Positions 30,760-40,402 of a stretch of DNA of 42,651 bases are shown here, piece after piece. The position numbers were made by a program, and so were the translations under genes. Origin of the DNA: Paenibacillus puerhi (lineage in GTDB: Bacteria > Bacillota > Bacilli > Paenibacillales > NBRC-103111). The stretch's first letter is position 1, and the number at the start of each line of letters is the position of its first letter. Below the pieces are notes generated by a model, which did no database searches, was not told the origin of the DNA, and saw only the letters and a program-made list of their open reading frames with translations. The stretch is from assembly GCF_009846885.1 (NCBI RefSeq), contig NZ_WUWM01000046.1, positions 1 through 42,651 of the forward strand, written 5' to 3'.

Positions 30760-33700
30760 ATGAAAAAGTTTTTAACGAGTTTGCTTTTGTTCGGGATGCT
30801 AGTTTGCTTGCTGCCTATTCTACCTGTGAGCGCTTTCACGAACGAAGCCATGATCAAATCGGTAAGTTCAAGCTCCGATGAAGATTCAAGCAAGCTGGCG
30901 GCATTCGCTATTGATGGCAATCCTTCGACAAGATGGTCTTCTCAATATTCCGATCAGCAATGGATCACCGTAGATCTCGGCCAAGCTAAAGAAATTAAGG
31001 GGGTTACGCTTAACTGGGAAGCTGCTTATGCGAAGTCCTATCAGATTCAGACATCCACAGATCATACCAACTGGACGACCGTATTTTCCACGACGACAGG
31101 CGACGGAGGAATCGATAACCTAACTTTCAACCCAACTAGCGCGAGATATGTAAAGATGTTTGGCATGGAACGGGCAACCCCTTACGGGTACTCCCTCTGG
31201 GAATTTGAGGTGTACGCAGCAGGCGGAACGGAAGACAACACGCCTCCTGCTGCCACGGGCATTACTTCGGGTACCGTTTATAAGCTTACGGCTCAGCATA
31301 GCGGAAAAAATCTGGACGTAGAAGGGGGCTTTACGGCTGACGGAACGAAAGTACAGCAGTGGGCGGACAATGGAAATGCCCAGCAGAAGTGGAAAGTGAT
31401 TGACGCCGGCAGCGGAACCTATAAGCTGATTGCCCAATCAAGCGGTAAAGCGCTAACTGTAGCCGGAGGCTCCACAGCAGACGGGGCCAGCGTGCAGCAG
31501 TGGACGGACAACGGCTCATCAAGTCAACAATGGAAGATTATTGACGTCGGTGGCGGATATTATAAGCTGATCGCGCAGGCAAGCGGTAAAGCATTGGATA
31601 TAGCCGGCGGCAATACCCATGACGGAGCGAACGCTCAGCAGTGGGCGGACAATGGGAATGCCCAGCAGAAGTGGAAATTCACTCCGATTGACACGCCCGT
31701 AGAAGATACGACGCCGCCAACTCCACCAACGAGCCTGCAAAGTCCTTCCAAGACGAGCACCACGGTAAGTCTTGCATGGACCGCGTCAACCGACAATGTA
31801 GGTGTAACCGGCTATGAGATTTATAACGGAGCAGCCTTGGCGGGTTCGAGCGCCACGACCAGTTATACGGTAACTGGCCTCGCGGCGGGCACCTCGTACA
31901 GCTTCACGGTAAGAGCCAAAGATGCCGCGGGCAATCTATCGGCAGAAAGCAATGTCCTAATCGTGAAGACCGAGCCCGATCCTGTTCAAGAAGGAGGATT
32001 TTATATTAACGGCACGACTCTTTATGATGCCAATGGAAATCCTTTTGTTATGAGAGGAATCAATCACGCTCACACTTGGTTTAAGGATCAGGGGGCGGTG
32101 GCGATCCCTGCGATCGCCAGAACCGGAGCGAACACGATCAGAATCGTGTTGTCCGACGGTCAACAATGGACAAAAGACAATCTGTCAGCGATACAAAATC
32201 TGATTACGTTGTCGGAACAAAACAAATTGGTCGTTGTCCTTGAAGTACATGATGGCACGGGAGATAACAATATCTCCGTATTGGAGAATATTGCGAACTA
32301 CTGGATCGAAATGAAAAGCGCGCTTATCGGAAAAGAAAAAACAGTCATCCTGAACATCGCGAATGAATGGTATGGCGAATGGAATGGAGAACGCTGGGCA
32401 CAGGGGTATAAATCCGTAATTCCGAAGCTCAGACAAGCCGGAATCAAAAACACCATTATGGTCGACTCAGCCGGATGGGGCCAATACCCGCAATCGATTT
32501 TTGACTACGGAACGCAAGTATTTAATGCCGATCCACTCCAAAATACGATGTTTTCCATTCATATGTACGAATACGCTGGGGGCGATGCCGCCACCGTAAA
32601 AAACAATATCGATCAGGTATTGAATAAAAATTTAGCTCTCGTCATCGGAGAATTCGGCATCAAGCATACGAATGGCGATGTGGACGAGGCCACCATAATG
32701 AGCTATTCCGAGCAGAAGGGCGTAGGTTATCTCGGATGGTCCTGGAAAGGTAACGGATCGGGTCTGGAATATCTCGATATGTCTAACGACTGGGGAGGAA
32801 CGAGTTATACCGAACAAGGACGCGCCATTATTGAAGGTCCGAATGGCATCAAGGCGACATCCAGAATTAGCTCCGTTTATGGCGGTCCGGCCGATACTCA
32901 GAAGCCTTCCGCGCCTACCAATCTTGTTGGCGCTTCACCCTCTTTTTCATCCGTTGCGCTCAGCTGGAATCCATCGACAGACAATGTCGGAGTCACAGGA
33001 TACAACGTATATCAAGATGGAAGCCTGGCAGCCATCAGCCGGGGGACAGCTTACACGGTCACAGGGCTGAAAGGCCGTACAACCTATAACTTTACGGTAA
33101 GGGCAATCGATGGCGCAGGCAACATCTCGGATGCCAGCAACCCGGTGAAGATTACTACCTTGGAAAGCTTTGATAAAACGCCTCCTACGGCACCCACCGG
33201 TCTGAAGGCTGTAGCGGCAATCACAACCGCGTCTCTGTCCTGGACCGCATCTACCGACGATGTGGGGGTGGCAGGCTATCATATTTACAAGGATGGCGTT
33301 CTTGCAGGCTCAAGCACAACAACAAGCTATGTCGTATCGGGTTTGGAGGGTAACACGACCTATGCTTTCACGGTAAAAGCGTTTGATGATGCCAATAATT
33401 TATCGGCTCCCAGTAATGCTGCAACCGCTTCTACCGGTGACCCCGCCAATGTTCAGACCATAAAGCCGGGTATTATTGCCGACTATACGACCTGGTACGT
33501 TGGAATCAACGGCGCTGACAAACCGGCATCCGGTACGGTTGCGACGCTTACCAGGCTGGCTAGCGGCGGCTTGGACATGAAGTTTAATCTTCAGACCGAA
33601 AACTATCCCGGTTTTCAAGTCGATCCAGCCACACCCGCGAACTGGCGTTCATACAACAAGATGAACATAGTCATCACGAATCCGAACGCCAAGGAAATTC

Positions 33701-34470
33701 AAGTGCAGCCGATCGTGAAAGACGGCGCTTGGGAATGGGTAGAGCTTGGGCCGTATATCAAAATTCCGGCAAAGACGACCGTCTTGGCTGCGGTTCCATT
33801 GGAAGGTCTGGCGAATAAAGAAGTCAATCGAATGATCTTCAGAGTGCAAAGCGGCAGCAGCGGTTTTGCAGGAAGCCTACAATTGCATACGATCGACTTT
33901 GATTTGGCGGCCGACGCTTATGCGGCCGCGATCGCAGAGATGAACCGTCCGAATAAGGCCAGCTATTATCCTTGGAATCACGTTGATTCTGCCTTCACCG
34001 GGAATGTCTCCAGCGGATTAGACGGAGAAACGATATTTGTCAATTACAGTTCTTCCATAAGCGATACGATCGCGGCTGGTGTGGCCACGGAAACGAAGCC
34101 TGGACTCGGAGTAGGCGATGACTGGACCCCGTATTCCAGCGTCTCTTGCACATTAACGAACACCGGCACCAAAGCCATCCATGTTTCGCTAGTGCTAAGG
34201 TCAGGAGGGGGATGGGTATGGCAAGAGACGGGCGGTCAAACCGATACCGACCTGACGACCGAACGGGTGCTGGGTCCGGGCGAATCGGTTGACGTTACGT
34301 ATGCGTTCCATTCCCCGATTTGGAAATCGGCCGCTACCGCCTGGGTGAACAATGCTAAGGTATCCGGCCTGTCGGACATTCGGGGGATTGCATTCAAAGT
34401 ATATCCCGGTACGGGCGAGCAGGTTTCAGCCGGAAAGCTAAGCATTACGAATTTTCAGTTGAATTTCTAG
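30760..34470 (+). CDS. Secreted multidomain GH5 endo-beta-1,4-mannanase
   Basis: This 1236-residue extracellular enzyme should cut mannan or galacto/glucomannan. ATG 30760 follows GGAGGTTGAGG. The modules are: signal peptide (1-26, VSA-F); F5/8 type C carbohydrate-binding domain (about 28-157); ricin-type trefoil/CBM13 with three QQW-type repeats (about 170-307); fibronectin III (about 316-405); GH5 catalytic barrel (about 413-705); two more fibronectin III domains (about 713-892); and two related C-terminal beta-sandwich modules (about 897-1055 and 1060-1236), probably carbohydrate-binding. GH5 signatures are RGINHAHTWF, GANTIRIVLSDG, acid/base Glu536 in NIANEWYG and nucleophile Glu631 in VIGEFG. 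HAHTWF with GANTIRIVLS is typical of subfamily 8 bacterial mannanases. It has no LPXTG or SLH anchor, so it is released. Its products would be imported by the adjacent transporter. Confidence 0.92.
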   Translation: MKKFLTSLLLFGMLVCLLPILPVSAFTNEAMIKSVSSSSDEDSSKLAAFAIDGNPSTRWSSQYSDQQWITVDLGQAKEIKGVTLNWEAAYAKSYQIQTSTDHTNWTTVFSTTTGDGGIDNLTFNPTSARYVKMFGMERATPYGYSLWEFEVYAAGGTEDNTPPAATGITSGTVYKLTAQHSGKNLDVEGGFTADGTKVQQWADNGNAQQKWKVIDAGSGTYKLIAQSSGKALTVAGGSTADGASVQQWTDNGSSSQQWKIIDVGGGYYKLIAQASGKALDIAGGNTHDGANAQQWADNGNAQQKWKFTPIDTPVEDTTPPTPPTSLQSPSKTSTTVSLAWTASTDNVGVTGYEIYNGAALAGSSATTSYTVTGLAAGTSYSFTVRAKDAAGNLSAESNVLIVKTEPDPVQEGGFYINGTTLYDANGNPFVMRGINHAHTWFKDQGAVAIPAIARTGANTIRIVLSDGQQWTKDNLSAIQNLITLSEQNKLVVVLEVHDGTGDNNISVLENIANYWIEMKSALIGKEKTVILNIANEWYGEWNGERWAQGYKSVIPKLRQAGIKNTIMVDSAGWGQYPQSIFDYGTQVFNADPLQNTMFSIHMYEYAGGDAATVKNNIDQVLNKNLALVIGEFGIKHTNGDVDEATIMSYSEQKGVGYLGWSWKGNGSGLEYLDMSNDWGGTSYTEQGRAIIEGPNGIKATSRISSVYGGPADTQKPSAPTNLVGASPSFSSVALSWNPSTDNVGVTGYNVYQDGSLAAISRGTAYTVTGLKGRTTYNFTVRAIDGAGNISDASNPVKITTLESFDKTPPTAPTGLKAVAAITTASLSWTASTDDVGVAGYHIYKDGVLAGSSTTTSYVVSGLEGNTTYAFTVKAFDDANNLSAPSNAATASTGDPANVQTIKPGIIADYTTWYVGINGADKPASGTVATLTRLASGGLDMKFNLQTENYPGFQVDPATPANWRSYNKMNIVITNPNAKEIQVQPIVKDGAWEWVELGPYIKIPAKTTVLAAVPLEGLANKEVNRMIFRVQSGSSGFAGSLQLHTIDFDLAADAYAAAIAEMNRPNKASYYPWNHVDSAFTGNVSSGLDGETIFVNYSSSISDTIAAGVATETKPGLGVGDDWTPYSSVSCTLTNTGTKAIHVSLVLRSGGGWVWQETGGQTDTDLTTERVLGPGESVDVTYAFHSPIWKSAATAWVNNAKVSGLSDIRGIAFKVYPGTGEQVSAGKLSITNFQLNF

Positions 34471-34501
34471 AATCCATACGCAGTCGTCCAGCCATTAGCA
34501 A

Positions 34502-34544
34502 GTCAAAAACGCTTGGAGATATCCCATCTCCAAGCGTTTTTGAC
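34502..34544. terminator. Bidirectional terminator between GH5 and the convergent gene
   Basis: A perfect 19-bp stem (34502-34520 with 34526-34544) around the loop ATCCC has A5 on one arm and T5 on the other, so it can end transcripts from both sides: GH5 on the plus strand and the Cys-rich gene on the minus strand. Confidence 0.92.
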
Positions 34545-34546
34545 CT

Positions 34547-34825
34547 TTAATCCTCCGCCTGCCACCTACCGCCGCCCGGGAGCGGACAGCTGCGCTGCTT
34601 CAGCCAGGCTGAGACGGGAATGAGACAGCCGCAGACCGCGCAGGTTGTTCCCCCTTGAAGCTTGGGGCACGCGCGACAGAGCTCCAGCCTCGCCTGATAG
34701 ACAGGCTCAGGCACTCGGCGCTCCGGGGCAAATGCCGGCGAGGCCAGCACCCGTACCATCTGCGCGTCGGTCACTTGATGCTCGGGCCGGCACCCCTTGC
34801 ATAACGTATCGTCAGGCATCCTCAT
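34547..34825 (-). CDS. Small cysteine-rich protein, DUF6171-like
   Basis: This 92-residue soluble protein has seven Cys in zinc-ribbon-like groups: CKGC near the N-terminus, CRAC in ARLELCRACPKLQGG, CAVCGC and a last C in RSCPLPG. I recall a Paenibacillus family of this kind (DUF6171) with the same CPKLQGGTTC core, but the function is unknown. The closing part RSCPLPGGGRW is also typical. It lies seven bases after the GH51 stop on the same strand and probably shares its transcript, ending at the perfect terminator at 34502-34544. Metal binding is inferred from the Cys spacing. Confidence 0.7.
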   Translation of the reverse strand: MRMPDDTLCKGCRPEHQVTDAQMVRVLASPAFAPERRVPEPVYQARLELCRACPKLQGGTTCAVCGCLIPVSAWLKQRSCPLPGGGRWQAED

Positions 34826-34831
34826 CGCCGC

Positions 34832-36334
34832 TTATGGCTTGGGCGTAAGCTCAAGCACGACGACCGACATGGCGGGCAGCTCGACGGACAGCTTGCCGTT
34901 CTCCAGCCTATAACCGGTAAAGTCCTGCGGCTTCACAGCTTCCGGCTGGTCAAATGTATTATGAGCATCCATGACGTCTGCCGTCAGGATGGTTCCGTTG
35001 ATGCTCAGGTGCGCAGGCTGTCCGTTCAGGCCGCGAATATCGAGAGATACGGAGGAGCCGGCTGCATGGTTCAGGTTGCACAGGCTGATATGAATCCTTC
35101 CTTCGCTGTCCCGGGAAGCCGATGCCGAAAGCTCCGGAATTTCCTTGCCGTCATAGCTATAAGCTCCGCAATCCAGCGTCAGGTCCAGCAGCTCCGCGTC
35201 CTGATGTACCTTGAACATATCGAATACGTGATACGTAGGCGTCAGCAGCATCTTCTCGCCTTCCGTCAAGATGACGGCCTGGAGCACATTCACGAGCTGT
35301 GCGATATTGGTCATCCGCACCCGCTCGCTATGCTTATGGAAAATATTCAGGCTCAGGGCGGCGACGAGCGCGTCGCGCATCGTGTTCTGCTGATACAGGA
35401 AGCCCGGATTGGTGCCCGGCTCCACATCGTACCAGGTTCCCCATTCATCCACGGAGAGTCCGACCCGCTTGTCCGGGTCGTATCGGTCCATGACGGCGCT
35501 GTGCCGGGTCAGCAGCTCGTCCATGCGCAGCGCCTTCTCCAGCGTACCGAACCATTCTCCTTCGGCGAAGCCGGTAGCGCTGCCCTTATTCGTCCAGGAC
35601 GGACCGGGAATGGTATAGTAATGCAGCGTGAGGAAGTCCATGTAACGTCCGGCTTCCCGCATCAGCACTTCCGTCCAGTGGTAGTTGTCATCGGCGGGTC
35701 CGCAGGCGATCCGCTGAATCTTGTTGTCTCCATAATTGCGGACATACGTCTGGTAATGCCGGTAAAGATCGGCATAATATTCAGGGCGCATATTGCCTCC
35801 GCAGCCCCAATTCTCGTTGCCAACGCCGAAATAGGTCAGCTTCCACGGCTCCTCGCGCCCGTTCTGCTTGCGCAGCTCGGACATCGGGGATTCACCGCCG
35901 AACGTGAGATATTCCACCCATTCCGACATCTCCCTCACGGTGCCGCTGCCCACATTGCCGCTGATGTACGGCTCGCAGTCGAGCAGCTCGCACAGCCTCA
36001 TAAATTCATGCGTGCCAAAATGATTGTTCTCCACAACGCCGCCCCAGTGCGTGTTCACCATCCGTTTGCGTCCCTCGCGCGGGCCGATACCGTCCATCCA
36101 GTGATATTCATCGGCGAAGCATCCGCCCGGCCAGCGCAGCAGGGGGATCTTGATCTGCCGGAGGGCAGCCAGCACGTCATTGCGCATGCCGTCCGTATGA
36201 GGAATGGGCGAGTCTTCTCCGACCCAGATCCCTTCATAGATACACCGGCCTAGATGCTCGGAGAAATGTCCGTAAATGTTGCGGTTGATGCGGCTTTTGC
36301 GGATATCCGCGTTCAGTACGCCTTGATGAGCCAT
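34832..36334 (-). CDS. abfA: GH51 alpha-L-arabinofuranosidase
   Basis: This 500-residue cytoplasmic enzyme releases terminal arabinose from arabino-oligosaccharides. ATG 36334 follows GGAGTGGAGG. Family signatures are INRNIYGHFSEHLGRCIYEGIWVG at the N-terminus, LRWPGGCFADEYHWMDGIGPRE, acid/base Glu174 in FGVGNENWGCGG and nucleophile Glu297 in LSVDEWGTWY. The C-terminal beta domain ends VVVLELTPKP. It has no signal peptide, and its length is usual for AbfA. It is divergent from an AraC-type regulator whose start is 123 bases away, which probably controls it. It may share substrates with the GH42 enzyme, for example arabinogalactan side chains. Confidence 0.95.
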   Translation of the reverse strand: MAHQGVLNADIRKSRINRNIYGHFSEHLGRCIYEGIWVGEDSPIPHTDGMRNDVLAALRQIKIPLLRWPGGCFADEYHWMDGIGPREGRKRMVNTHWGGVVENNHFGTHEFMRLCELLDCEPYISGNVGSGTVREMSEWVEYLTFGGESPMSELRKQNGREEPWKLTYFGVGNENWGCGGNMRPEYYADLYRHYQTYVRNYGDNKIQRIACGPADDNYHWTEVLMREAGRYMDFLTLHYYTIPGPSWTNKGSATGFAEGEWFGTLEKALRMDELLTRHSAVMDRYDPDKRVGLSVDEWGTWYDVEPGTNPGFLYQQNTMRDALVAALSLNIFHKHSERVRMTNIAQLVNVLQAVILTEGEKMLLTPTYHVFDMFKVHQDAELLDLTLDCGAYSYDGKEIPELSASASRDSEGRIHISLCNLNHAAGSSVSLDIRGLNGQPAHLSINGTILTADVMDAHNTFDQPEAVKPQDFTGYRLENGKLSVELPAMSVVVLELTPKP

Positions 36335-36456
36335 CGTATGCCTCCACTCCCTTTGCTGGGCTATTCGTTCAGCAAAAGTATAGGATGTTGCGGGTTTCCA
36401 GACAATCCATTATACTGTCCAAAAACTGACCTATCGTGCTTTTTGGGGGGAGAGTT

Positions 36457-37239
36457 ATGAAGATTCGACTGCTGAGCTGCGGCTACCATTTTATTCATCG
36501 AGACGGTCTGGTCATCGACCGGCCTTCGGGCTCGGGCAATTATGCGTTTGTTTTTTTCAAAACCGGCTCCGAGATCATCGTGGGCGGCCAGAGAATGGAG
36601 GCGGCGAAGCATTCTTTCGTCCTGTTCCAGCCCTCCACGCCGCATCAATACGGGGAAGCCGGGAAGCCCTTCATTAACGATTGGCTTCATATCCAGGGCG
36701 AAGGCCTCGACGAACTGCTGGCCCGTCTGGAGTTCCCGCTGGATATGCCGGTGCAAGCGGCCGACCCGCTGTTTATTTCCAGGTGCATCATGGATATTCA
36801 GAGTCTGAACCGAATGGGAGGGCCGCTGTGCGAGGAGATCCTGGATCTGGATCTGAGAAGCCTTCTGGCCAGATTAAGCAACTGGCGGCAAGGCGCCGCG
36901 CCTCCGGAGAAAACAAGCCGGTACTTCCAGCAATTTACGGAGCTGCGCAACCGGCTGTACAGCACGCCTCAGGCCAATCTGTCGGTGGATGAGCTGGCGT
37001 CAAGCGTCAATCTGAGCAAGTCCTACTTTCAACATACGTACAAGGAGCTGTTCGGCTGCTCGGTCGTTTGGGACATGATCCACGGCAGACTGGAGCATGC
37101 CAAGTACTTGCTGGACAACAGCACGCTCCCGGTCTCGGCCATTGCCAAGTCATGCGGCTATGATCACGACACTCATTTCATGCGCCAGTTCAAGAAATTT
37201 GTAGGCATGACCCCGAGCGAATACAAGGCCAGAAGCTAA
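36457..37239 (+). CDS. AraC-family regulator divergent from GH51
   Basis: This 260-residue regulator starts at ATG 36457 behind GGGGGGAGAG; an upstream in-frame start at 36436 is less likely. The N-terminal cupin-like domain (about 10-100: YAFVFFKTGSEIIVGGQRMEAAKHSFVLFQPSTPHQYGE) should bind a sugar. The C-terminal helix-turn-helix pair (about 165-258) reads LSVDELASSVNLSKSYFQHTYKELFGCSVVWDMI and IAKSCGYDHDTHFMRQFKKFVGMTPSEYKA. Its position opposite the arabinofuranosidase gene suggests it controls that gene. Confidence 0.92.
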   Translation: MKIRLLSCGYHFIHRDGLVIDRPSGSGNYAFVFFKTGSEIIVGGQRMEAAKHSFVLFQPSTPHQYGEAGKPFINDWLHIQGEGLDELLARLEFPLDMPVQAADPLFISRCIMDIQSLNRMGGPLCEEILDLDLRSLLARLSNWRQGAAPPEKTSRYFQQFTELRNRLYSTPQANLSVDELASSVNLSKSYFQHTYKELFGCSVVWDMIHGRLEHAKYLLDNSTLPVSAIAKSCGYDHDTHFMRQFKKFVGMTPSEYKARS

Positions 37240-37437
37240 TGAGCATCGGCATATTCGATCAGGCTTGTAAGTCCGCCGCCGCCGTTTCCTCCATCCGCGC
37301 TGCGGTGAAGTCAGGAAGCTTATCTTGCTTGTATATTTTTAGTTAATTCCGAAATAAAAGCTATTCTTTTCTAAACAATGCTGGTAGGATAAGAAATAGG
37401 TCGGCTAGAGAAAATATGGATGGGAGAACCAAACTAA

Positions 37438-38694
37438 ATGAAAGATGATGCATTAAAAAGGGACGCTGCGGCTAATCGGCAGCGGCTTCGATTTGCTCTG
37501 CTGTTAGGGATATTTTCCGCCCTCGGGCCCTTTACGATCGATATGTATTTGCCTTCTTTCCCGGAGATTGCCGAGGAGTTCGGCACCCAGGCCTCGCTGG
37601 TTCAGCTTAGTCTGACGGCGTGTTTGCTGGGGCTTGCCGTGGGGCAGCTCGTGATGGGAACCTTGAGCGATGTGATGGGAAGGCGCAAGCCTCTGCTGCT
37701 GGCGATGATCTTGTACGCGGGCGCCTCGCTGATCTGTGCGTTCGCTCCGAGTATCGGCTTTTTCATAGCCGTACGCTTCATACAGGGCTTCGCAGCGGCG
37801 GCCGGTATTGTTATTTCCCGGGCCATCGTTCGCGACGTATACAGCGGCCATGAGCTCACCAAGTTCTTCTCCTTGCTCATGCTCGTGAGCAATCTCGGGC
37901 CCTTGCTCGCTCCGGTCGTCGGAAGCGGGGTTATCGCGTTCATGGCCTGGAGCGGGGTATTTCTGTTTCTTGGCCTGATCGGTCTCTTGCTGGTGATGGC
38001 GACTGCTTGGAAGCTGGAAGAGACTCTGCCGGTGGAGAAGCGCGTCTCCAGCAATATCAGGGAGCTGATCGGAAATTTCAAATCCCTGATGCAGGATCGG
38101 CAGTTTGCCGGCTATGCACTTGCTCAAGGCATTATGATAGCAGGCGTTTTCGCGTATGTTTCGGGAACCCCCTTTATTTATCAGAAGATTTACGGGGCTT
38201 CGCCTCAGCTGTTCGCTCTTCTGTTCGGTTCCAATGGAATAAGCCTCATTATCGGCTCGCAGGTTGTAGGTCGGCTGGCTCACCGGATATCCGAGCGCAG
38301 TTTTCTTGCGATCGGGCTGTGGCTATCGGTTGCAGCCAGTGTGGTTGTACTGCTTGTCGTGCTGCTCCAAGGTCCTTTATTCGCTCTCGTTGTTCCGCTT
38401 TTCTTCTTCGTCGCATCGATCGGGATGACGGCTACGGCCTCGTTCTCCCTGGCGATGGAGACGCAAAGCCGCATGGCGGGCAGCGCTGCCGCTCTGCTGG
38501 GTCTGATTCCGTTCTTATTGGGTGCGGTGACTTCGCCACTGGTCGGCATCGCGGGCGAGCATACCGCTGTTCCTCTTGGGGTGATCATCCTGGCGACAAG
38601 TCTGCTCTCTCTGCTGGCCTATTACGGACTGGCAAAGCAACCGGCCAAGCGTACGGAGAGCCATGCCGGGACCACGCAATTCAGCAATCGATAA
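37438..38694 (+). CDS. MFS multidrug transporter, Bcr/CflA family
   Basis: This 418-residue membrane protein has about 12 membrane segments and acts as a proton-coupled drug exporter. Family signs include the opening LLGIFSALGPFTIDMYLPSFPEIAEEFG, in which the Asp-Met-Tyr-Leu-Pro segment is characteristic of Bcr/CflA. The loop motif GTLSDVMGRRKPLL (motif A) and VISRAIVRDVYSG also fit. ATG 37438 lies behind GGGAG. A second MFS exporter follows after 75 bases on the same strand, probably in one operon. The substrate is unknown. Confidence 0.93.
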   Translation: MKDDALKRDAAANRQRLRFALLLGIFSALGPFTIDMYLPSFPEIAEEFGTQASLVQLSLTACLLGLAVGQLVMGTLSDVMGRRKPLLLAMILYAGASLICAFAPSIGFFIAVRFIQGFAAAAGIVISRAIVRDVYSGHELTKFFSLLMLVSNLGPLLAPVVGSGVIAFMAWSGVFLFLGLIGLLLVMATAWKLEETLPVEKRVSSNIRELIGNFKSLMQDRQFAGYALAQGIMIAGVFAYVSGTPFIYQKIYGASPQLFALLFGSNGISLIIGSQVVGRLAHRISERSFLAIGLWLSVAASVVVLLVVLLQGPLFALVVPLFFFVASIGMTATASFSLAMETQSRMAGSAAALLGLIPFLLGAVTSPLVGIAGEHTAVPLGVIILATSLLSLLAYYGLAKQPAKRTESHAGTTQFSNR

Positions 38695-38769
38695 GAAATC
38701 ACAGCCTGGGCAGCATGCTAAGATAGGTGGGGAGTACAGACTTGTTGGAACGGAGAAAGGAGAAAGAAA

Positions 38770-40269
38770 GTGAGTACTATTAACGAAAAAGCCGTACAGC
38801 CTGCCGAAGGGACATTTGGAAGCAAGGGCAATTTCCTGGTCGTCATGGTGATGATCCTCGGCGTGTTCGTAGCGATCCTGAATGAGACGCTCCTGAACGT
38901 CGCCTTGTCGAAAATCATGGCCGATATCGGGATTGAGCCGAGCAGAGCCCAATGGTTGACTACAGGCTACCTGCTGGTGATCGGGGTACTGATCCCGGTC
39001 ACTGCCTTTCTTATTCAGCGGTTCACAACGAGAGGATTGTTCCTGTCGGCGATGTGCCTGTTCTTCGCGGGTACTTGCGTAGCGGCGGTTGCCCCTGGCT
39101 TCTCGATGCTATTCATCGGCAGAGTGCTGCAAGCGGCGGGGACAGGATTGCTGTTTCCTTTGCTGACCAATGTGGTATTTGCCGTCGTACCTATCGAGAA
39201 GCGGGGCTCAGCTATGGGCACGATCGGTATCGTCATTACGTTTGCTCCGGCGATAGGACCAACGTTGTCGGGGATTATCGTGGAGCATTTCAGCTGGCGG
39301 GTATTGTTTTACAGCGTCCTTCCCGTCGCGTTATTCGTCATCGTTTTTGCCTATTTCAAGCTGAAAAATGTGACGGAAACGACGAATCCGAGGATCGACC
39401 TGCTGTCGCTTCTTCTCTCCACGATTGGCTTCGGAGGTATCGTATACGGCTTCAGCAGCGCGGGAGAGGGACATGGAGGCTGGTCCAGCAACGAGGTTCT
39501 TCTTCCCGTCATTGCCGGCGTCATCGCCTTGAGCTTGTTTACATGGAGGCAATTGAAGCTGAAGCAGCCCTTGCTTGACCTGCGGACCTTTACTTTTCGG
39601 ATATTCCGAGTATCGACGGTTATTATGATGATCGTCATGATGGCGATGTTTTCGGCGATGATGCTGCTGCCGATCTTTCTGCAGAATGCACTGGGCTACA
39701 GTCCGCTGGAAGCGGGCCTAGTCATGCTGCCGGGAGGCATTCTTATGGGCATCATGTCCCCGATCACAGGCCGGCTGTTCGATAAGTTCGGCGCCAAGTG
39801 GCTGGCTATTGTCGGGCTTGCGCTCGTCGCCAATACGCTTTGGCAGTTCGCCTTCATCACGCTGTCGACCTCCTACAGCACGATCATGATCATGAATACG
39901 CTGCTGATGTTGGGCATCTCGATGTTGATGATGCCAGTCATGACCAACGCGCTGAACGAGCTTCCGCCGGCGCTGTATGCACACGGCACCGCCATCATCA
40001 GCACCCTGCAGCAGGTATCCGGAGCAGTAGGCACCGCCTTGCTCGTGACGGTTATGACCAATACCTCCGGCAGCTTTCTGACGAAAGCGGGGGGAGCCGA
40101 GACGGCCGAGCTCAAGGTGCTGGCCCTGATCGCAGGCATGAAAAGCGCCTTTTTGCTGGCCTTCGTCCTGGTCGTCCTCGCTTGGTTTGCGTCGTTCCTG
40201 CTCAAGCGGGCTGTTCCGCCGCAGGGAGACCCGGAAGCGGGAGGACAGCACGCGCCTATGCATGGATAA
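38770..40269 (+). CDS. MFS multidrug transporter, DHA2 (EmrB/QacA/LmrB) family
   Basis: This 499-residue exporter has about 14 membrane segments. It starts at GTG 38770 with GGAGAAAGGAG upstream. Landmarks are LGVFVAILNETLLNVALSKIMADIG in TM1, the WLTTGYLLVIGVLIPVTAFLIQRF segment, motif C-like GTIGIVITFAPAIGPTLSGIIVEHFSWR and a C-terminal hydrophilic tail. LNETLLNVAL is typical of the LmrB/EmrB group in Firmicutes. It may be co-transcribed with the preceding Bcr-type exporter. A hairpin at 40321-40370 ends the unit. Confidence 0.93.
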   Translation: MSTINEKAVQPAEGTFGSKGNFLVVMVMILGVFVAILNETLLNVALSKIMADIGIEPSRAQWLTTGYLLVIGVLIPVTAFLIQRFTTRGLFLSAMCLFFAGTCVAAVAPGFSMLFIGRVLQAAGTGLLFPLLTNVVFAVVPIEKRGSAMGTIGIVITFAPAIGPTLSGIIVEHFSWRVLFYSVLPVALFVIVFAYFKLKNVTETTNPRIDLLSLLLSTIGFGGIVYGFSSAGEGHGGWSSNEVLLPVIAGVIALSLFTWRQLKLKQPLLDLRTFTFRIFRVSTVIMMIVMMAMFSAMMLLPIFLQNALGYSPLEAGLVMLPGGILMGIMSPITGRLFDKFGAKWLAIVGLALVANTLWQFAFITLSTSYSTIMIMNTLLMLGISMLMMPVMTNALNELPPALYAHGTAIISTLQQVSGAVGTALLVTVMTNTSGSFLTKAGGAETAELKVLALIAGMKSAFLLAFVLVVLAWFASFLLKRAVPPQGDPEAGGQHAPMHG

Positions 40270-40320
40270 GAAATCGCCAGCAGCGTGAATAAGAATGGCC
40301 ACCCGCAAAAGTGAAGGAAG

Positions 40321-40370
40321 GGAGAGGACCCCGTACCCGGAGTATCCGGAGTACCTGGAGGTCCTCTCTT
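40321..40370. terminator. Terminator between the exporter and adaB genes
   Basis: GAGAGGACC (40322-40330) pairs with GGTCCTCTC (40360-40368), with further pairing of GTAC and GG inside, then a short T run. It lies 50 bases after the exporter stop and just beyond the adaB stop, so it may serve both. Confidence 0.75.
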
Positions 40371-40402
40371 TGCTATTGCCCGCAGATGAAACGTCTAGCC
40401 TA

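Noticed and set aside
34961..36253. A 430-codon open frame on the plus strand opposite the GH51 gene
   Set aside because: It is an antisense shadow in a GC-rich gene. Its translation is low in complexity, matches no fold I know and lies wholly opposite clear GH51 motifs.
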